Assembly (NCBI GenBank): GCA_964608915.1
Contig: CAZSQA010000001.1
Location: 124,001 to 188,000, forward strand
Source: QWQI01 sp964608915
GTDB lineage: Bacteria; Planctomycetota; Planctomycetia; Isosphaerales; Isosphaeraceae
Length of the DNA: 64,000 bases
Direction: 5' to 3'
Under the pieces are notes generated by a model. It did not search any database, was not told the DNA's origin, and worked only from the letters and a program-made list of their open reading frames with translations. Positions 24,778 through 34,098 of the stretch are shown one piece after another; positions within the stretch are counted from its first letter, which is position 1, and the number at the start of each line of letters is the position of its first letter. A program made the position numbers and the translations under genes.

Positions 24778-27213
24778 TCAGTAGTTGAGCAGGAACTCCC
24801 GTGTGTTCATCACGGCCCAGAGCACGTCCGCCAGGGCCTCGGCCCGGTCCTTGCCTGATTTGCCCGCGAGCCGCTGTAGCGCCGCGTGCCGTTCGTCAGC
24901 GGATGGTTCTCTCGCGAGAAGGCGGCGGAAAGCCTGTTCGACCAGCTCCTCGTCCTTCCATTCGTCGTCTTTCGCCCAGTTCATCCAGGGGCTTTGGGCG
25001 ATTCCTTTTATGACGAATTCATCGCCCGCCATGAACAGCGACTGCGGCAGCGCCGGGTCGGCCGCACGTTCGCATTCGCACGATACCGACCGGGGCGGAC
25101 GCCCGAAAATGCGGAACTGAAACGCCAGGTCACGCTGATTCACCTGGTTGCCAGGCACTTCGATGGCGCGCGAACCGGGCGCGATGTCGGGCATCGTACG
25201 CGGGTCCGGCTTCCAGGCGATCGCATCGGCCACCACATCGGCCGCGATTTCGGCCATGAGGGGGTGTGGCACGTAACGGGAAAAATGGCGGTCGTCGTCC
25301 GCATTGTTCGCGCTGGGAACGCTCGAACGGGCGTAGGCGGCCGACGTCAGCACGAACTTTTCGAACGCCCGAATGTCGAACTTCAGCTCGACGAATTTCG
25401 CGGCGAGAGCTTTGAGAAGTTCCGGATTCGACGGCGGATTGCCCACGGCGAAATTGTCGACGGGGTTGACGATCCCGATGCCGAAATAATGGGCCCAGAC
25501 CCGGTTCGCGAAATTGGCGGCGAAATAGGGGTTGTCCGGCTTCGTCATCCAGTCCGCCAGTTCGTCGCGGAAATCCTCCGACGGCATCTGGCGCGCCGCG
25601 GGCAACAGGTCCGGTCCGCCAGGCGGTCGAACGGGCAGGGGGGCATTCGTGTCCGGGTGCCGCAAGTAATTGCCCTGCTTCGCGTTCTGGACATATACTT
25701 CGCGGTGGGGCTGAATCTGACGCTTCTTGAGTTCGTCGGTTTCCTTTTCGCGTCGGCCGTCGGCCTCCTGCTTGAGCATCGCACGTGAGTCCGGGGCGTT
25801 GGCGTCGAATCGAATCGGCATCACGACGTTTTCGAAAGCCCGGTAATCGGCCTGGGTCCAGCGGTCGAACGGATGCTTATGGCATTGTGCACACTGGATT
25901 TGCAGCCCCAGGAACGAAGACGCGATCAGCTCGATCGTCTGCTCCTTGTTGAATCCCTGACGACGCCAGAACAGGTCGTTCGTCGACCTCGCGGCGTAAT
26001 CGGAATCGAAGGAAGAAACGGCTTTTTCGTTGAGCTTTCGCCAACTGGCGAACCACTCCTGAGGTGTCTGGCCGTCCCGGCTCGTCGCCGTCAGCAAGCG
26101 CCTGACGATCTTGTCATAAGGTTCATTCTCAGAAACTCTTACGCGCAGCCAGTCCCACCACATGCGGGACCATTTCGGGCGCAGGTTCCGGTCGACGTCC
26201 TGCCGGTTTTCCATCGTGACGAGACTATTCAGAGTCCAGTCCGAGAGCTTCGTCGCCCAGAGTGACGCATGCAGCGGGTGGGCCAGCAGTTCGTCAATCT
26301 TGCGTTCGCGTTTGTCGGGCGAAGTCTCTGCGACGAAAGAATCCTGCTCAGCCAAGGTCGGCAGTCTGCCGATCGTATCGAGCGTGACGCGCCGAAGGAA
26401 CGTCATGTCGTCGACGGGACCGGACGCCACCAGATTCATCCGCGCCAGATCGGCGTCAACGATCCGGTCAACGGGATGTTCGGAATTCGTAACTGTTTGC
26501 GAATCTGAATGTTCCGATTCGTCAAACGGCAAGAAAAATGCTCCGGTGACGACCTCACCGAGGTAGGAGGCCACCACGGCTGTCGACCCCGGCCGGCGGG
26601 CCCGCACCGTGCCCTGTTCGGAGACATCGAGGATCCCCTCATCCTGGGCCTTGAAGTCGGTCAGGCGTGTCACGTCTTCCTTCGTGCCGTCGGTAAACTC
26701 CGCGACAAGCCGAAGTTCGACGCTCTGCCCAGGCTCGAGCCGGCCCTGATCAGGCGAGAGCGTCAATCGTTTCAGGGATCCCGAGTTCGGGACGCGTTTC
26801 GCACCCTCCGCGATCCATGTCCGCAGTGTTATATACGCGTCGGAGCCTGGCGTCAGGCGTTGCCCGCCGCCGTGCGGCACCTGACCTGTGGCTTTCAGAA
26901 GCAGCAGGCTCGAAGCCGGGTCGAAGGGGTCGATCCTTCGGCCGAACGCGTCTTTTACGAGAGACTTATAGTCTTTTTCAGGCGCGTACGAGAAGAGGCT
27001 CAGAAACAACCCGCCCTTCCCCTGAAACGACCCGTGACAAGCCCCGGCATTGCAGCCGAGCTTGCCCAGCAGACCGACGACGTGGCGGTCGAAATCGACG
27101 GACCGGGCAGCGGGCTTCGTTTCGTCAGCGGGGCAAACGCTGCTGAAACGGCAAACGAAAAGCCCGGTCATAAGAACCAGGTGTCGTACGCGGGAATCAG
27201 TGGAGGGTTTCAT
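24778..27213 (-). CDS. DUF1549/DUF1553 protein with Ig-like domain (cytochrome-type)
   Basis: 811 aa. A signal peptide (residues 1-29) is followed by a region with CNAGACHGSFQGKGG, resembling the PSCyt1 front end. A bacterial Ig-like (BIG2) domain spans about 145-230. DUF1549 follows (about 255-480, with the c-type heme motif CAQCH in QIQCAQCHKHPFDRWTQADY), then DUF1553 to the end. Such proteins are abundant in planctomycetes, and they are co-encoded with DUF1501 proteins. The role is unknown but suggests periplasmic redox or polymer breakdown. The 110-base gap to the DUF1501 gene is consistent with an operon. Confidence 0.9.
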   Translation of the reverse strand: MKPSTDSRVRHLVLMTGLFVCRFSSVCPADETKPAARSVDFDRHVVGLLGKLGCNAGACHGSFQGKGGLFLSLFSYAPEKDYKSLVKDAFGRRIDPFDPASSLLLLKATGQVPHGGGQRLTPGSDAYITLRTWIAEGAKRVPNSGSLKRLTLSPDQGRLEPGQSVELRLVAEFTDGTKEDVTRLTDFKAQDEGILDVSEQGTVRARRPGSTAVVASYLGEVVTGAFFLPFDESEHSDSQTVTNSEHPVDRIVDADLARMNLVASGPVDDMTFLRRVTLDTIGRLPTLAEQDSFVAETSPDKRERKIDELLAHPLHASLWATKLSDWTLNSLVTMENRQDVDRNLRPKWSRMWWDWLRVRVSENEPYDKIVRRLLTATSRDGQTPQEWFASWRKLNEKAVSSFDSDYAARSTNDLFWRRQGFNKEQTIELIASSFLGLQIQCAQCHKHPFDRWTQADYRAFENVVMPIRFDANAPDSRAMLKQEADGRREKETDELKKRQIQPHREVYVQNAKQGNYLRHPDTNAPLPVRPPGGPDLLPAARQMPSEDFRDELADWMTKPDNPYFAANFANRVWAHYFGIGIVNPVDNFAVGNPPSNPELLKALAAKFVELKFDIRAFEKFVLTSAAYARSSVPSANNADDDRHFSRYVPHPLMAEIAADVVADAIAWKPDPRTMPDIAPGSRAIEVPGNQVNQRDLAFQFRIFGRPPRSVSCECERAADPALPQSLFMAGDEFVIKGIAQSPWMNWAKDDEWKDEELVEQAFRRLLAREPSADERHAALQRLAGKSGKDRAEALADVLWAVMNTREFLLNY

Positions 27214-27813
27214 GGACGTGTGTCATCCTCGGAAACCTTTGGAAGGCAGTGAGATCGGGCGAAGGCGGGCGTGATCGGAGACGTTCGAAGGACGGCATTC
27301 CGGAGAGTTGGCCCCATTGTACCTCAACTTATTACACCGGAGAATCGAAATTGTTTCGCGGTTTTTTTGGGAATGACTCGCGCTCGCGTGGGGTCCGAGT
27401 CAAGAGGCAGCCGGTGTGAATCGGGCAAAATCCGAAATTTCGAGCCCGTTTTTTCGCGATTCGTAAGGTCTTGCTGTCAAGGGTATTGTCGCCAAAATAC
27501 GCATGCCGTCGAAAAAAGGTTCCGGATTTTATCAAACTTTTCTGAGTGTTTCGCGTATTTAACTTCAGACCCCTCGCGAGTGCGTGCGGGGTGGCGTGGA
27601 AATTGTCAAGGCCAATCGCCTTGGGATTTGCACGAGGCGGGTAAACTGGGAAAGTCGCGTGGCGTGATGTCACGCGTCTTCGGTCGGCACGTAGGAAATT
27701 CATGCGGGATCCGTCCCGCGAAATCATCCTTCCCTTTTCTCGACGCGCCGAGTTCCCTGGTCATCCCACACGAACTCCGAAAGCAATAGAGCCCAGGACC
27801 GGGAGGAATCGTC
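27214..27813. other. 600-base divergent intergenic region
   Basis: Upstream of both the DUF1549/DUF1553 gene and the DksA-like gene, so promoters for both should lie here. I find no convincing full promoter, terminator or gene. The open frames inside it have no recognisable content. Confidence 0.4.
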
Positions 27814-28293
27814 ATGCTCCGCAAAGATTCGATGCAACGTCTGCACCAACGCCTGACAAAGCGTCGTGACGCTCTGCGTCGGGCGCTGTCGGGAGATTTG
27901 AACAGCCTGCGTGAAGTCGCCGCTGAGAATTACGTGGGCGACACGGTCGACGCCGCCGTCGATGCCGCCAACGAAGAAGTCAACACGATGCTCGTGGAGA
28001 TCGAAAGCCGCGAGCTGGAACAGATCGAACATGCCCTGACAATGATCGCCCGCGGCGTTTATGGTCAGTGCGAATATTGCGGCGGAAAGATCGCCATCGA
28101 GCGCCTCAATGCCCTGCCGTACACGAATTCCTGCATCGAATGTGCCCGCGAGATGGAACGCCGGGGTTCGATGGGCATGATGCGGCGCAGTCCTCACTCA
28201 GGTGCCCGCTGGTCGGCCGTTCGCGACACGAACACCGAAAGCCGCGTGAATCTGAGCGATTTCGAAGTCGACTTCAGCGACTCCGGCCGCTGA
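27814..28293 (+). CDS. TraR/DksA C4-type zinc-finger protein
   Basis: 159 aa. Residues about 10-85 are a helical coiled-coil arm. The C4 zinc finger CEYCGGKI...CIEC is at about 86-112, and the context GVYGQCEYCGGKIAIERLNALPY is typical of DksA/TraR. DksA relatives enter the RNA polymerase secondary channel and adjust the stringent response. The tail after the finger (45 residues, ending FSDSGR) is not conserved. A strong terminator follows at 28371. Confidence 0.85.
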   Translation: MLRKDSMQRLHQRLTKRRDALRRALSGDLNSLREVAAENYVGDTVDAAVDAANEEVNTMLVEIESRELEQIEHALTMIARGVYGQCEYCGGKIAIERLNALPYTNSCIECAREMERRGSMGMMRRSPHSGARWSAVRDTNTESRVNLSDFEVDFSDSGR

Positions 28294-28370
28294 TCGACCT
28301 TCGGGCGTCCGGTCCTGACCGGCCAGGAACGCCCTGCTCCCGGCAATCGAATGTGACGACATCTCGAGAC

Positions 28371-28416
28371 GAGCCGCTATCGATCCCCCCTGATCGATGG
28401 CGGCTCGCTCCTTTTT
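28371..28416 (+). terminator. Strong intrinsic terminator of the DksA-like gene
   Basis: A 15-bp stem (28371-28385 with 28392-28406, one G-T pair) around CCCCCT is followed by a T-run at 28412-28416. Confidence 0.8.
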
Positions 28417-28521
28417 CGTCTTCTTCCGTCTCTCTGGCTCGTTTAGGATATGGCGTGTCAGAATCGAGTCAGTTGAATCATCGGCGTGCAGGGCCCACGG
28501 CGCGTCAGGCAGGAGGTCAGG

Positions 28522-30114
28522 ATGAAGTTCGGCCGTCGACGCATCGCGCTCGTCTGGTTGGTTCCCACGCTCCTGCTCGGAATCGACCTCGGCGTTCGCA
28601 TCGCTGAATTCCGTGGCCGCCCGGTCGCGGCCCAGAACCCCGCCGTCAAGGCCCCGGCACCGGCCAACTCCACTCAGCCTGGCGCGGGGGTCTCCACCGT
28701 GGCATCGCCGGCCGTTGACCCGGAACTGGCGAAAACCTATGCGGCATTCGCCCCTGTGAACGCCATCTTTCAGCGTGTGGCCAGGGTCTTGTCGCCTTCG
28801 GTCGTGCACATCGTCGCCCGCAAGAAGCCGGGCGAAGGTGCTGCCGAGGTTGAGGAAAGCGGCTCCGGCGTCGTGCTCGCCACGAAGTATCCAGGGCAAT
28901 ACGTCCTGACGAACAACCACGTGGTGATGGACGCAGTTCCCTCGGACATCCGGATTCAGCTCTCGGACGGCCGCGTGATCGTGCCCGAGAAAGTCTGGGC
29001 CGATGAGAAGGCCGATATCGCCGTCATACGCCTCGCGCCCAACGCCCCCATCCTCAAGCCCGCCGTTATGGGGGATTCGGACGAAGTCCCCGTGGGGACA
29101 TGGGTTATGGCTCTCGGAAGCCCCTTCGGCCTGACGCATTCCGTCTCCCATGGCATCATTTCGGCGCGTGGGCGGCATGAGATGGGCCTGTTTCAGGACG
29201 GAGTCGAAAACCAGGACTTTCTCCAGACGGACGCGGCGATCAATCCCGGCAATTCGGGCGGACCGCTGGCGAATCTGAAGGGCGAGGTCATCGGCATCAA
29301 CACGGCGATCGCGTCTCAGGGGGGCGGCAGCGAGGGGGTCGGATTCACGATCCCAATCAACCTGGCCCGCTGGATCATGGATCAACTGCTGACCCACGGC
29401 CGCGTGAACCGGGGCGCGATGGGCGTCGACCTGGACGATCTGGATCTGGAAAAGGCCACTCAACTGGGTCTGGAACTGCCCCGGGGGGCCCTGATCACGG
29501 CCGTGCATCCTGAATCGCCCGCCATGCGTGCCGGGTTGCGCGACAAGGACGTGATCCTCAACTTCGATTCCCGTGAAGTGACGGACCTGAACCACCTGAT
29601 CAATCTCGTGAGCATGACTCCGATCGGCCAGCCTGTCGATCTCGTCATCTGGCGTGATCGTGCCAGGGTGCAGGTGCGTGTGACCGTCGGCGAGCGCGAC
29701 CGGATTTTGTCGAAGACGATCGACGAAAAACGGGACGGGTTGCCCGGCCCGGGCCCGGGCAAAGTCGAAGCCGCCGCCGGACCGATGGATGGCCCATGGG
29801 GGCTGAAGGTGCGTTCGCTCAATCCGGCGCTGGCACGCCGTATCGGATTGCCGGCCTCGACTTTAGGAGCGTTCGTCGTGCGGGTGGACGATACCAGCCC
29901 ACTCGCGGAAGAGCTGCAGCCGGGGGACGTGATCACGGCCGTCAACGGGAAACGATTCGCGGCCGCGGACGGGCTGATGGATGCCCTGCGACTGGCGATC
30001 GAGGAAGTGCCGGGCGACAAGCCGGCCGAAGCGGGCCGGGGGCTCGAGATCGAAGTCATTCGCTCGCAGCCTGGCCAGCCGATCCAGGTCTTCGTTTTGA
30101 AGGTCGATGCATGA
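28522..30114 (+). CDS. htrA: HtrA/DegP-like serine protease with two PDZ domains
   Basis: 530 aa from ATG 28522, with AGGAGG upstream. A membrane or signal segment covers residues 5-27. In the trypsin-like domain (about 85-310) the catalytic His is in VLTNNHVVMDA, the Asp in KADIAVIRL and the Ser in NPGNSGGPLAN. Two PDZ domains follow (about 320-400 and 425-525), the second beginning after a Pro/Gly linker. It would degrade or refold damaged periplasmic proteins. Its stop overlaps the start of trpD (ATGA), an unusual coupling of envelope quality control with tryptophan synthesis. Confidence 0.9.
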   Translation: MKFGRRRIALVWLVPTLLLGIDLGVRIAEFRGRPVAAQNPAVKAPAPANSTQPGAGVSTVASPAVDPELAKTYAAFAPVNAIFQRVARVLSPSVVHIVARKKPGEGAAEVEESGSGVVLATKYPGQYVLTNNHVVMDAVPSDIRIQLSDGRVIVPEKVWADEKADIAVIRLAPNAPILKPAVMGDSDEVPVGTWVMALGSPFGLTHSVSHGIISARGRHEMGLFQDGVENQDFLQTDAAINPGNSGGPLANLKGEVIGINTAIASQGGGSEGVGFTIPINLARWIMDQLLTHGRVNRGAMGVDLDDLDLEKATQLGLELPRGALITAVHPESPAMRAGLRDKDVILNFDSREVTDLNHLINLVSMTPIGQPVDLVIWRDRARVQVRVTVGERDRILSKTIDEKRDGLPGPGPGKVEAAAGPMDGPWGLKVRSLNPALARRIGLPASTLGAFVVRVDDTSPLAEELQPGDVITAVNGKRFAAADGLMDALRLAIEEVPGDKPAEAGRGLEIEVIRSQPGQPIQVFVLKVDA

Positions 30115-31154
30115 ATCGTACGAAAGATGCCATTTCGCTGATGGTCCAGGGGTTGGTTCCGAGCGTCGCCCAGATGCGCCTCGCCTTTGACGACATACTT
30201 GAACCTGACGCCCCGCCGGCCGTCGTGGCTTCGTTTCTGACGGCGCTTCGCATGAACGGCGAACGTGCCGATACGCTCGCGGCGGCCCTCGACGCCGTGC
30301 TGGCCCGCATGGTGCCGTTCGGCGACGCCGAAGCGATCGGCCCGGTTCGGCTCGACACTTGCGGCACGGGCGGCGATCACGCCAGCAGCCTGAACGTCTC
30401 CACGGCTTCGGCGATCGTCTGTGCCGCGGCCGGCGTGCCGGTGATCAAGCATGGCAATCGGGCCGCAACGGGCAAATCAGGCAGCTCGCAGGTGCTCGAA
30501 GCGCTTGGCGTGCGGCTTGATCTCGCCCCGCGCGCTCTGCAGGAAGCCGCAGGCCGGTTCGGCTTCGCCTTTCTGTTCGCCCCGGCCTTCCACCCGGCCT
30601 TGAAATCGCTTGCCCCGGTGCGTGCCGCTTTGCCGTTCCGCACAGTGTTCAACCTGATCGGCCCGCTGGCCAACCCGGCCCGGCCGACTCATCAACTGCT
30701 GGGCGTGCCGGATGCTTCGCTGGCTGACCTGTTCGCGCAAGTCTTGCGAAAATCAGGTGTTCGCCGCGCTGCCATCGTGACGGGGCAGGACGGTCTGGAC
30801 GAAGTCAGCCTGGGGGCTCCGACCCGGGCTCTCCTGGTGACGCCGGAAGGTGTCGAAGAGCATTTGTGGCATCCGGAACTGACCTTCAGCCTGCCGATGC
30901 ACGAACCGCGGGCGATACGTGTGGAATCGCCGGAAGAGAGTGCCCGGCGCATTCGCGCGGTTTTCGCCGGAAAAGCGGAGCATCCGGCCGACGAAGCTTA
31001 TATCGTCGCCAACGCGGCCGCCGGTTTGTGGGTTACGGAGAAGGTGCCGACGCCCGGCGACGGTGTCCAGGCCGCGCGTGCAGCGATCGATTCCGGCAAG
31101 GCCGCCGAAACGCTGGAATCGTATGCGGCCTTCTCGCGATCCCATAGCGGCTGA
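30111..31154 (+). CDS. trpD: Anthranilate phosphoribosyltransferase
   Basis: 347 aa. Transfers phosphoribose from PRPP to anthranilate, the second committed step of tryptophan synthesis. The PRPP-binding loop DTCGTGGDHASSLNVST and the anthranilate-site region KHGNRAATGKSGSS are intact, as is FNLIGPLANPARPTHQLLG. The start is the ATG of an ATGA overlap with htrA; the frame is open upstream inside that gene, but homology begins here. No other trp genes are in the window, so the pathway is dispersed. Confidence 0.95.
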   Translation: MNRTKDAISLMVQGLVPSVAQMRLAFDDILEPDAPPAVVASFLTALRMNGERADTLAAALDAVLARMVPFGDAEAIGPVRLDTCGTGGDHASSLNVSTASAIVCAAAGVPVIKHGNRAATGKSGSSQVLEALGVRLDLAPRALQEAAGRFGFAFLFAPAFHPALKSLAPVRAALPFRTVFNLIGPLANPARPTHQLLGVPDASLADLFAQVLRKSGVRRAAIVTGQDGLDEVSLGAPTRALLVTPEGVEEHLWHPELTFSLPMHEPRAIRVESPEESARRIRAVFAGKAEHPADEAYIVANAAAGLWVTEKVPTPGDGVQAARAAIDSGKAAETLESYAAFSRSHSG

Positions 31155-31165
31155 ACAGGCAACAT

Positions 31166-32782
31166 CTATCTCCAGAGCCACGTCAGAAACGCCAGAACGG
31201 CGAAACTGGCCAGGCACCCGAACGACACCACGCGCCGATGACGCCTGACGTATCGCCAGGCTCTACAGGTCCACGGCTCTTGCCATGCCAGCACCGGTTC
31301 GTCAGCCATCCAGCGGCGTACGTCATCGCCGAGTTCCAGCGCTGAGGCATAGCGTCGCTGCGGTTTGCTGTGCATGGCTTTCAGGATGACCTGCTCGATG
31401 GCTTTGTCCAGGCTCGGAAGAGCCTGCCTCGGCGGGTCGAAGTCGTTCCTGCGCGCGGCTTCGATCAGACACGGCCGATCGGGGCCGACGACGCGTGGCG
31501 GCCTTCCCGTCATGATGTGATAGAGCGTCGCACCCAGCGAATAGATATCGCAGGCACGGTTGCACGGCAGACCCAGAGCCTGCTCCGGCGAACAATATTG
31601 TGGAGTGCCCGCGAATTTCCCCGGGCTTTTCGAAACGGTTTCGAAGGCGGAATCGCTGAACGAGCCGAAGGCGGTCTCGATTTCGTCCGATTTCGAGTCG
31701 GGCGTGTGATCGGCGACAAGCGCCATGCCCCAGTCTACCAGGAACGATTCGCCGTAGGATCCGAGAATCAGGTGGTCCGGTTTGATGTCTCGATGGATGA
31801 TGCCGTTTTCATGCGCGTAAGCGACAGCCGAGATCAGTGCGAGAAACTTTTCCAGAAGGAACCGTGTTTCCAGCGCGTCCGGCGGGATCGGTAAGCCGGG
31901 CGTCCGATCATGCCTGCTCGTGAATCTTCGCCACAATCGCCTTCGTCTGGTCGCATCGCTGCGGTCCACTTCGACCGTCGGCGTCGGCGAAACGGTGTTC
32001 GGGCTTTCGGCGATCGAGAATTCCGAACCCGTCTCGTCGGGTTCCGCAGTCCGGTAAGCGTGGCGGATCCGCGACCCGAGCGATTCGACGGCCTCCACGT
32101 ATTTCATGGCGTAAAACGGTTCGCCATTGGTGAAATGACCGTAATCGTAGATCGGAATGATGCCGGGATGGGTCAGTCGGCCGATGACTTCGGCTTCCCG
32201 GCGGAATCTGCGCCGGGCATCGGTGTCGAGCACCCATTCGGAACGGATGATTTTCAGGGCGACATTTCGCGAAAGCGTGCGATCCAGCGCCAGATAGACC
32301 TCTCCGAATTGCCCCCGGCCGATGCGTTTTTCGATGCGGTACCGCGGTTCCGACGACTTTCTTTCCGCCGGTTTGTCGGACCTGCCTGGTTTTTTCGTGC
32401 TGGCCTGCTGCCCGGTGCCTGCGTCAGGAAACGTCCTTCGCCAGTGCCGAGCCAGCCAGGGCGACGCATGGGGGAAACGGTTCAGATAATCCTCATATTC
32501 GCAGCGGGCGCCGAGCCTTTTCCGGTGATCCCAGTCGATGCTCAAAAGCTCTTTGAGCAGAAGCTTGCGATCGCGTTCCGGCACGAGCGACAGATATTCT
32601 TCGATGACCGGCGGCCTGCCCATGAACCAGGATTCATCGAACGCGTCGGTGATTTCGATGGGAATTTCCGCACGGTCCGCATCGGACGGATCGTCCGATT
32701 CGTCACCGGAGCCAGGCGAATCGGGTGCCAGGCACGGGACGATCTTTTCGGCATCACGGTCATCGCGCGGATCATGGCTCAA
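31166..32782 (-). CDS. Serine/threonine protein kinase (planctomycete type), one-TM
   Basis: 538 aa from TTG 32782, overlapping the sigma factor gene by 11 bases; no in-frame ATG fits and GGAG precedes. The kinase domain (about 145-470) has IGRGQFGEVYLALD, NVALKIIRSEW, the catalytic loop HRDIKPDHLIL, DWG in LVDWGMA, and GTPQYCSPEQA. An insertion of about 70 residues separates the lobes. One transmembrane helix ends the protein and no extracellular domain follows. Asn of HRDxKPxN is His here and DFG is DWG, so activity is uncertain. Confidence 0.88.
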   Translation of the reverse strand: MSHDPRDDRDAEKIVPCLAPDSPGSGDESDDPSDADRAEIPIEITDAFDESWFMGRPPVIEEYLSLVPERDRKLLLKELLSIDWDHRKRLGARCEYEDYLNRFPHASPWLARHWRRTFPDAGTGQQASTKKPGRSDKPAERKSSEPRYRIEKRIGRGQFGEVYLALDRTLSRNVALKIIRSEWVLDTDARRRFRREAEVIGRLTHPGIIPIYDYGHFTNGEPFYAMKYVEAVESLGSRIRHAYRTAEPDETGSEFSIAESPNTVSPTPTVEVDRSDATRRRRLWRRFTSRHDRTPGLPIPPDALETRFLLEKFLALISAVAYAHENGIIHRDIKPDHLILGSYGESFLVDWGMALVADHTPDSKSDEIETAFGSFSDSAFETVSKSPGKFAGTPQYCSPEQALGLPCNRACDIYSLGATLYHIMTGRPPRVVGPDRPCLIEAARRNDFDPPRQALPSLDKAIEQVILKAMHSKPQRRYASALELGDDVRRWMADEPVLAWQEPWTCRAWRYVRRHRRVVSFGCLASFAVLAFLTWLWR

Positions 32783-33401
32783 GCATGCAGCTCCAGATTT
32801 CGCGAATCTTCTTGATATGCAACTGCACCGATCGGCGTGCCATTCCGATCAGGTCGGCGATTTCTTCCTCGGTATAACCTTCCAGCCGCTTCTGCGCGAT
32901 GATCTGATCCTTGGCGGAGAGCATGCCCATCAGGCGTTCGCACCGCTCCTGCATCTCGACTTCGAACAGCGGCGTTTCCATGATTCTGCCCAGAGAGTCG
33001 AGACAGTCACCATTGCCATCCTCATCGGCGAAGTCAGAAGGGCGAACCAGCTTGCCCGCGCCACGCGACTGGGCAAAGTGGGCACGCTGCGCGTCGCGGC
33101 ATTTGCGTGTGGCGATCGTGATCAACAGACGAAGCAGGCCGGATTCGTCCGACAATTCGCCGAATCGCCCCTTCTGAAGACCGGTCATCAGGCTACGCAT
33201 GGCACTGATGGCCTTGCTCTCCGGCGAGACGATCGCACCGGCCCGATTCGGCAGCGAGCCCAGAACCCGCGCGCAGACACGCTCGATCCGGGGCGCGAAA
33301 TAATCGAAAAACTCCTGCTCGGCTTGCGTGTTCCTGTCGCGCACGTCGCCGATCATTTTCTTGACCGTCACATCCACCTGAGGTTCCGTGCTGTCGATCA
33401 T
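32772..33401 (-). CDS. ECF-like RNA polymerase sigma factor
   Basis: 209 aa from ATG 33401. Region 2 is around residues 20-95 (QEFFDYFAPRIERVCARV, LITIATRKCRDAQR) and region 4 is at the C-terminus (LEGYTEEEIADLIGMARRSVQLHIKKIREIW), a helix-turn-helix for the -35 element. The downstream Ser/Thr kinase gene overlaps it by 11 bases, matching the kinase-linked ECF groups (STK-ECF) reported in planctomycetes. The likely signal is phosphorylation of the sigma factor or an associated regulator by that kinase. Confidence 0.88.
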   Translation of the reverse strand: MIDSTEPQVDVTVKKMIGDVRDRNTQAEQEFFDYFAPRIERVCARVLGSLPNRAGAIVSPESKAISAMRSLMTGLQKGRFGELSDESGLLRLLITIATRKCRDAQRAHFAQSRGAGKLVRPSDFADEDGNGDCLDSLGRIMETPLFEVEMQERCERLMGMLSAKDQIIAQKRLEGYTEEEIADLIGMARRSVQLHIKKIREIWSCMLEP

Positions 33402-33797
33402 CGATGACCTCGAAATCTGAGGAATCCAGACTGGTGCCAGAGAGATCTTCGGAAGCCGCGGGAAATAGGCGCAAAACCGCGCGAAAAATGTTCTCGGAAT
33501 CGTTCGTCCGACGGATTCGGCCCTGATCTCTCCGCCCTCATCGTATCGAATCCGCCACGGCGTTCGAATCGGCGAAGTTGCCCGGGTATCGAGAATTCGT
33601 GAACGAACCCGGTCAGGAACCGGCGAAAAGTTCGAAGGCCGCATTATGAGAAAGCTATACGGATTCCATAGCGGCAAGTACGCAGGACGGCAAAACCAGC
33701 CGGTTCATAAACCCGGGCCTACGAACAGCGGCTCAGGAGGATTTTCTCGACGTTTCGGATTGAATGGGTTCGAGCGATGTCATTCCAGTCTTACGAA

Positions 33798-33816
33798 CAC
33801 CGGCTGGAAGCCGGTG
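33798..33816 (+). repeat. Hairpin followed by T-run
   Basis: CACCGGCT-GGA-AGCCGGTG, then CCAC and a run of seven T. This could be a terminator, but no gene ends just upstream, so it is more likely part of a dispersed-repeat cluster. Confidence 0.5.
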
Positions 33817-33848
33817 CCACTTTTTTTCATGTCCGGCTTGATGATACG

Positions 33849-33955
33849 CCTGGGCCCCCCGAGCTCCAGCTCGGGGTTATTCGAAATAGGCGAATTCCGG
33901 AGGTCGTTTCGATCGTCCAGCAAGACCTCCCGAGCTGGAGCTCGGGGGGCCCAGG
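33849..33955. repeat. REPIN-like element, copy B
   Basis: Two inverted arms, each with a CCCGAGCT / AGCTCGGG palindrome (33857-33876 and 33929-33946) and an outer CCTGGGCC / GGCCCAGG end, flank about 50 bases. The arms are reverse complements over almost their full length. The same arms, more degenerate, occur at 8257-8430. Confidence 0.75.
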
Positions 33956-34098
33956 GCATAGAGACTTCGCAGAGATTCGAAACGCCAGCCGATGATGCCG
34001 TCCTGGAAAACGACGACGCCCGCGTCCGTTCACATGCTCCGGATCGACGTGGTACTGGTGAGTCTCTCTGGCAAGATCTGCCGAAACTGCTTTATACG

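Larger units (their letters stand above)
33402..34098. other. 697-base intergenic region with dispersed palindromes
   Basis: It lies between the sigma factor start (leftward) and the end of the RluA gene. It holds the promoter of the sigma-kinase operon, which I cannot place, plus a hairpin at 33798 and a REPIN-like element at 33849. No gene is supported. Confidence 0.5.

Noticed and set aside
27271..27789. Open frame of about 170 codons in the 600-base gap
   Set aside because: There is no recognisable motif, and its codon content differs from the real genes; opposite-strand frames cross it.
33798..33955. Could the palindromes at 33.8-34.0 kb be a CRISPR array?
   Set aside because: The repeats are inverted, not direct, with no regular spacers and no cas genes.
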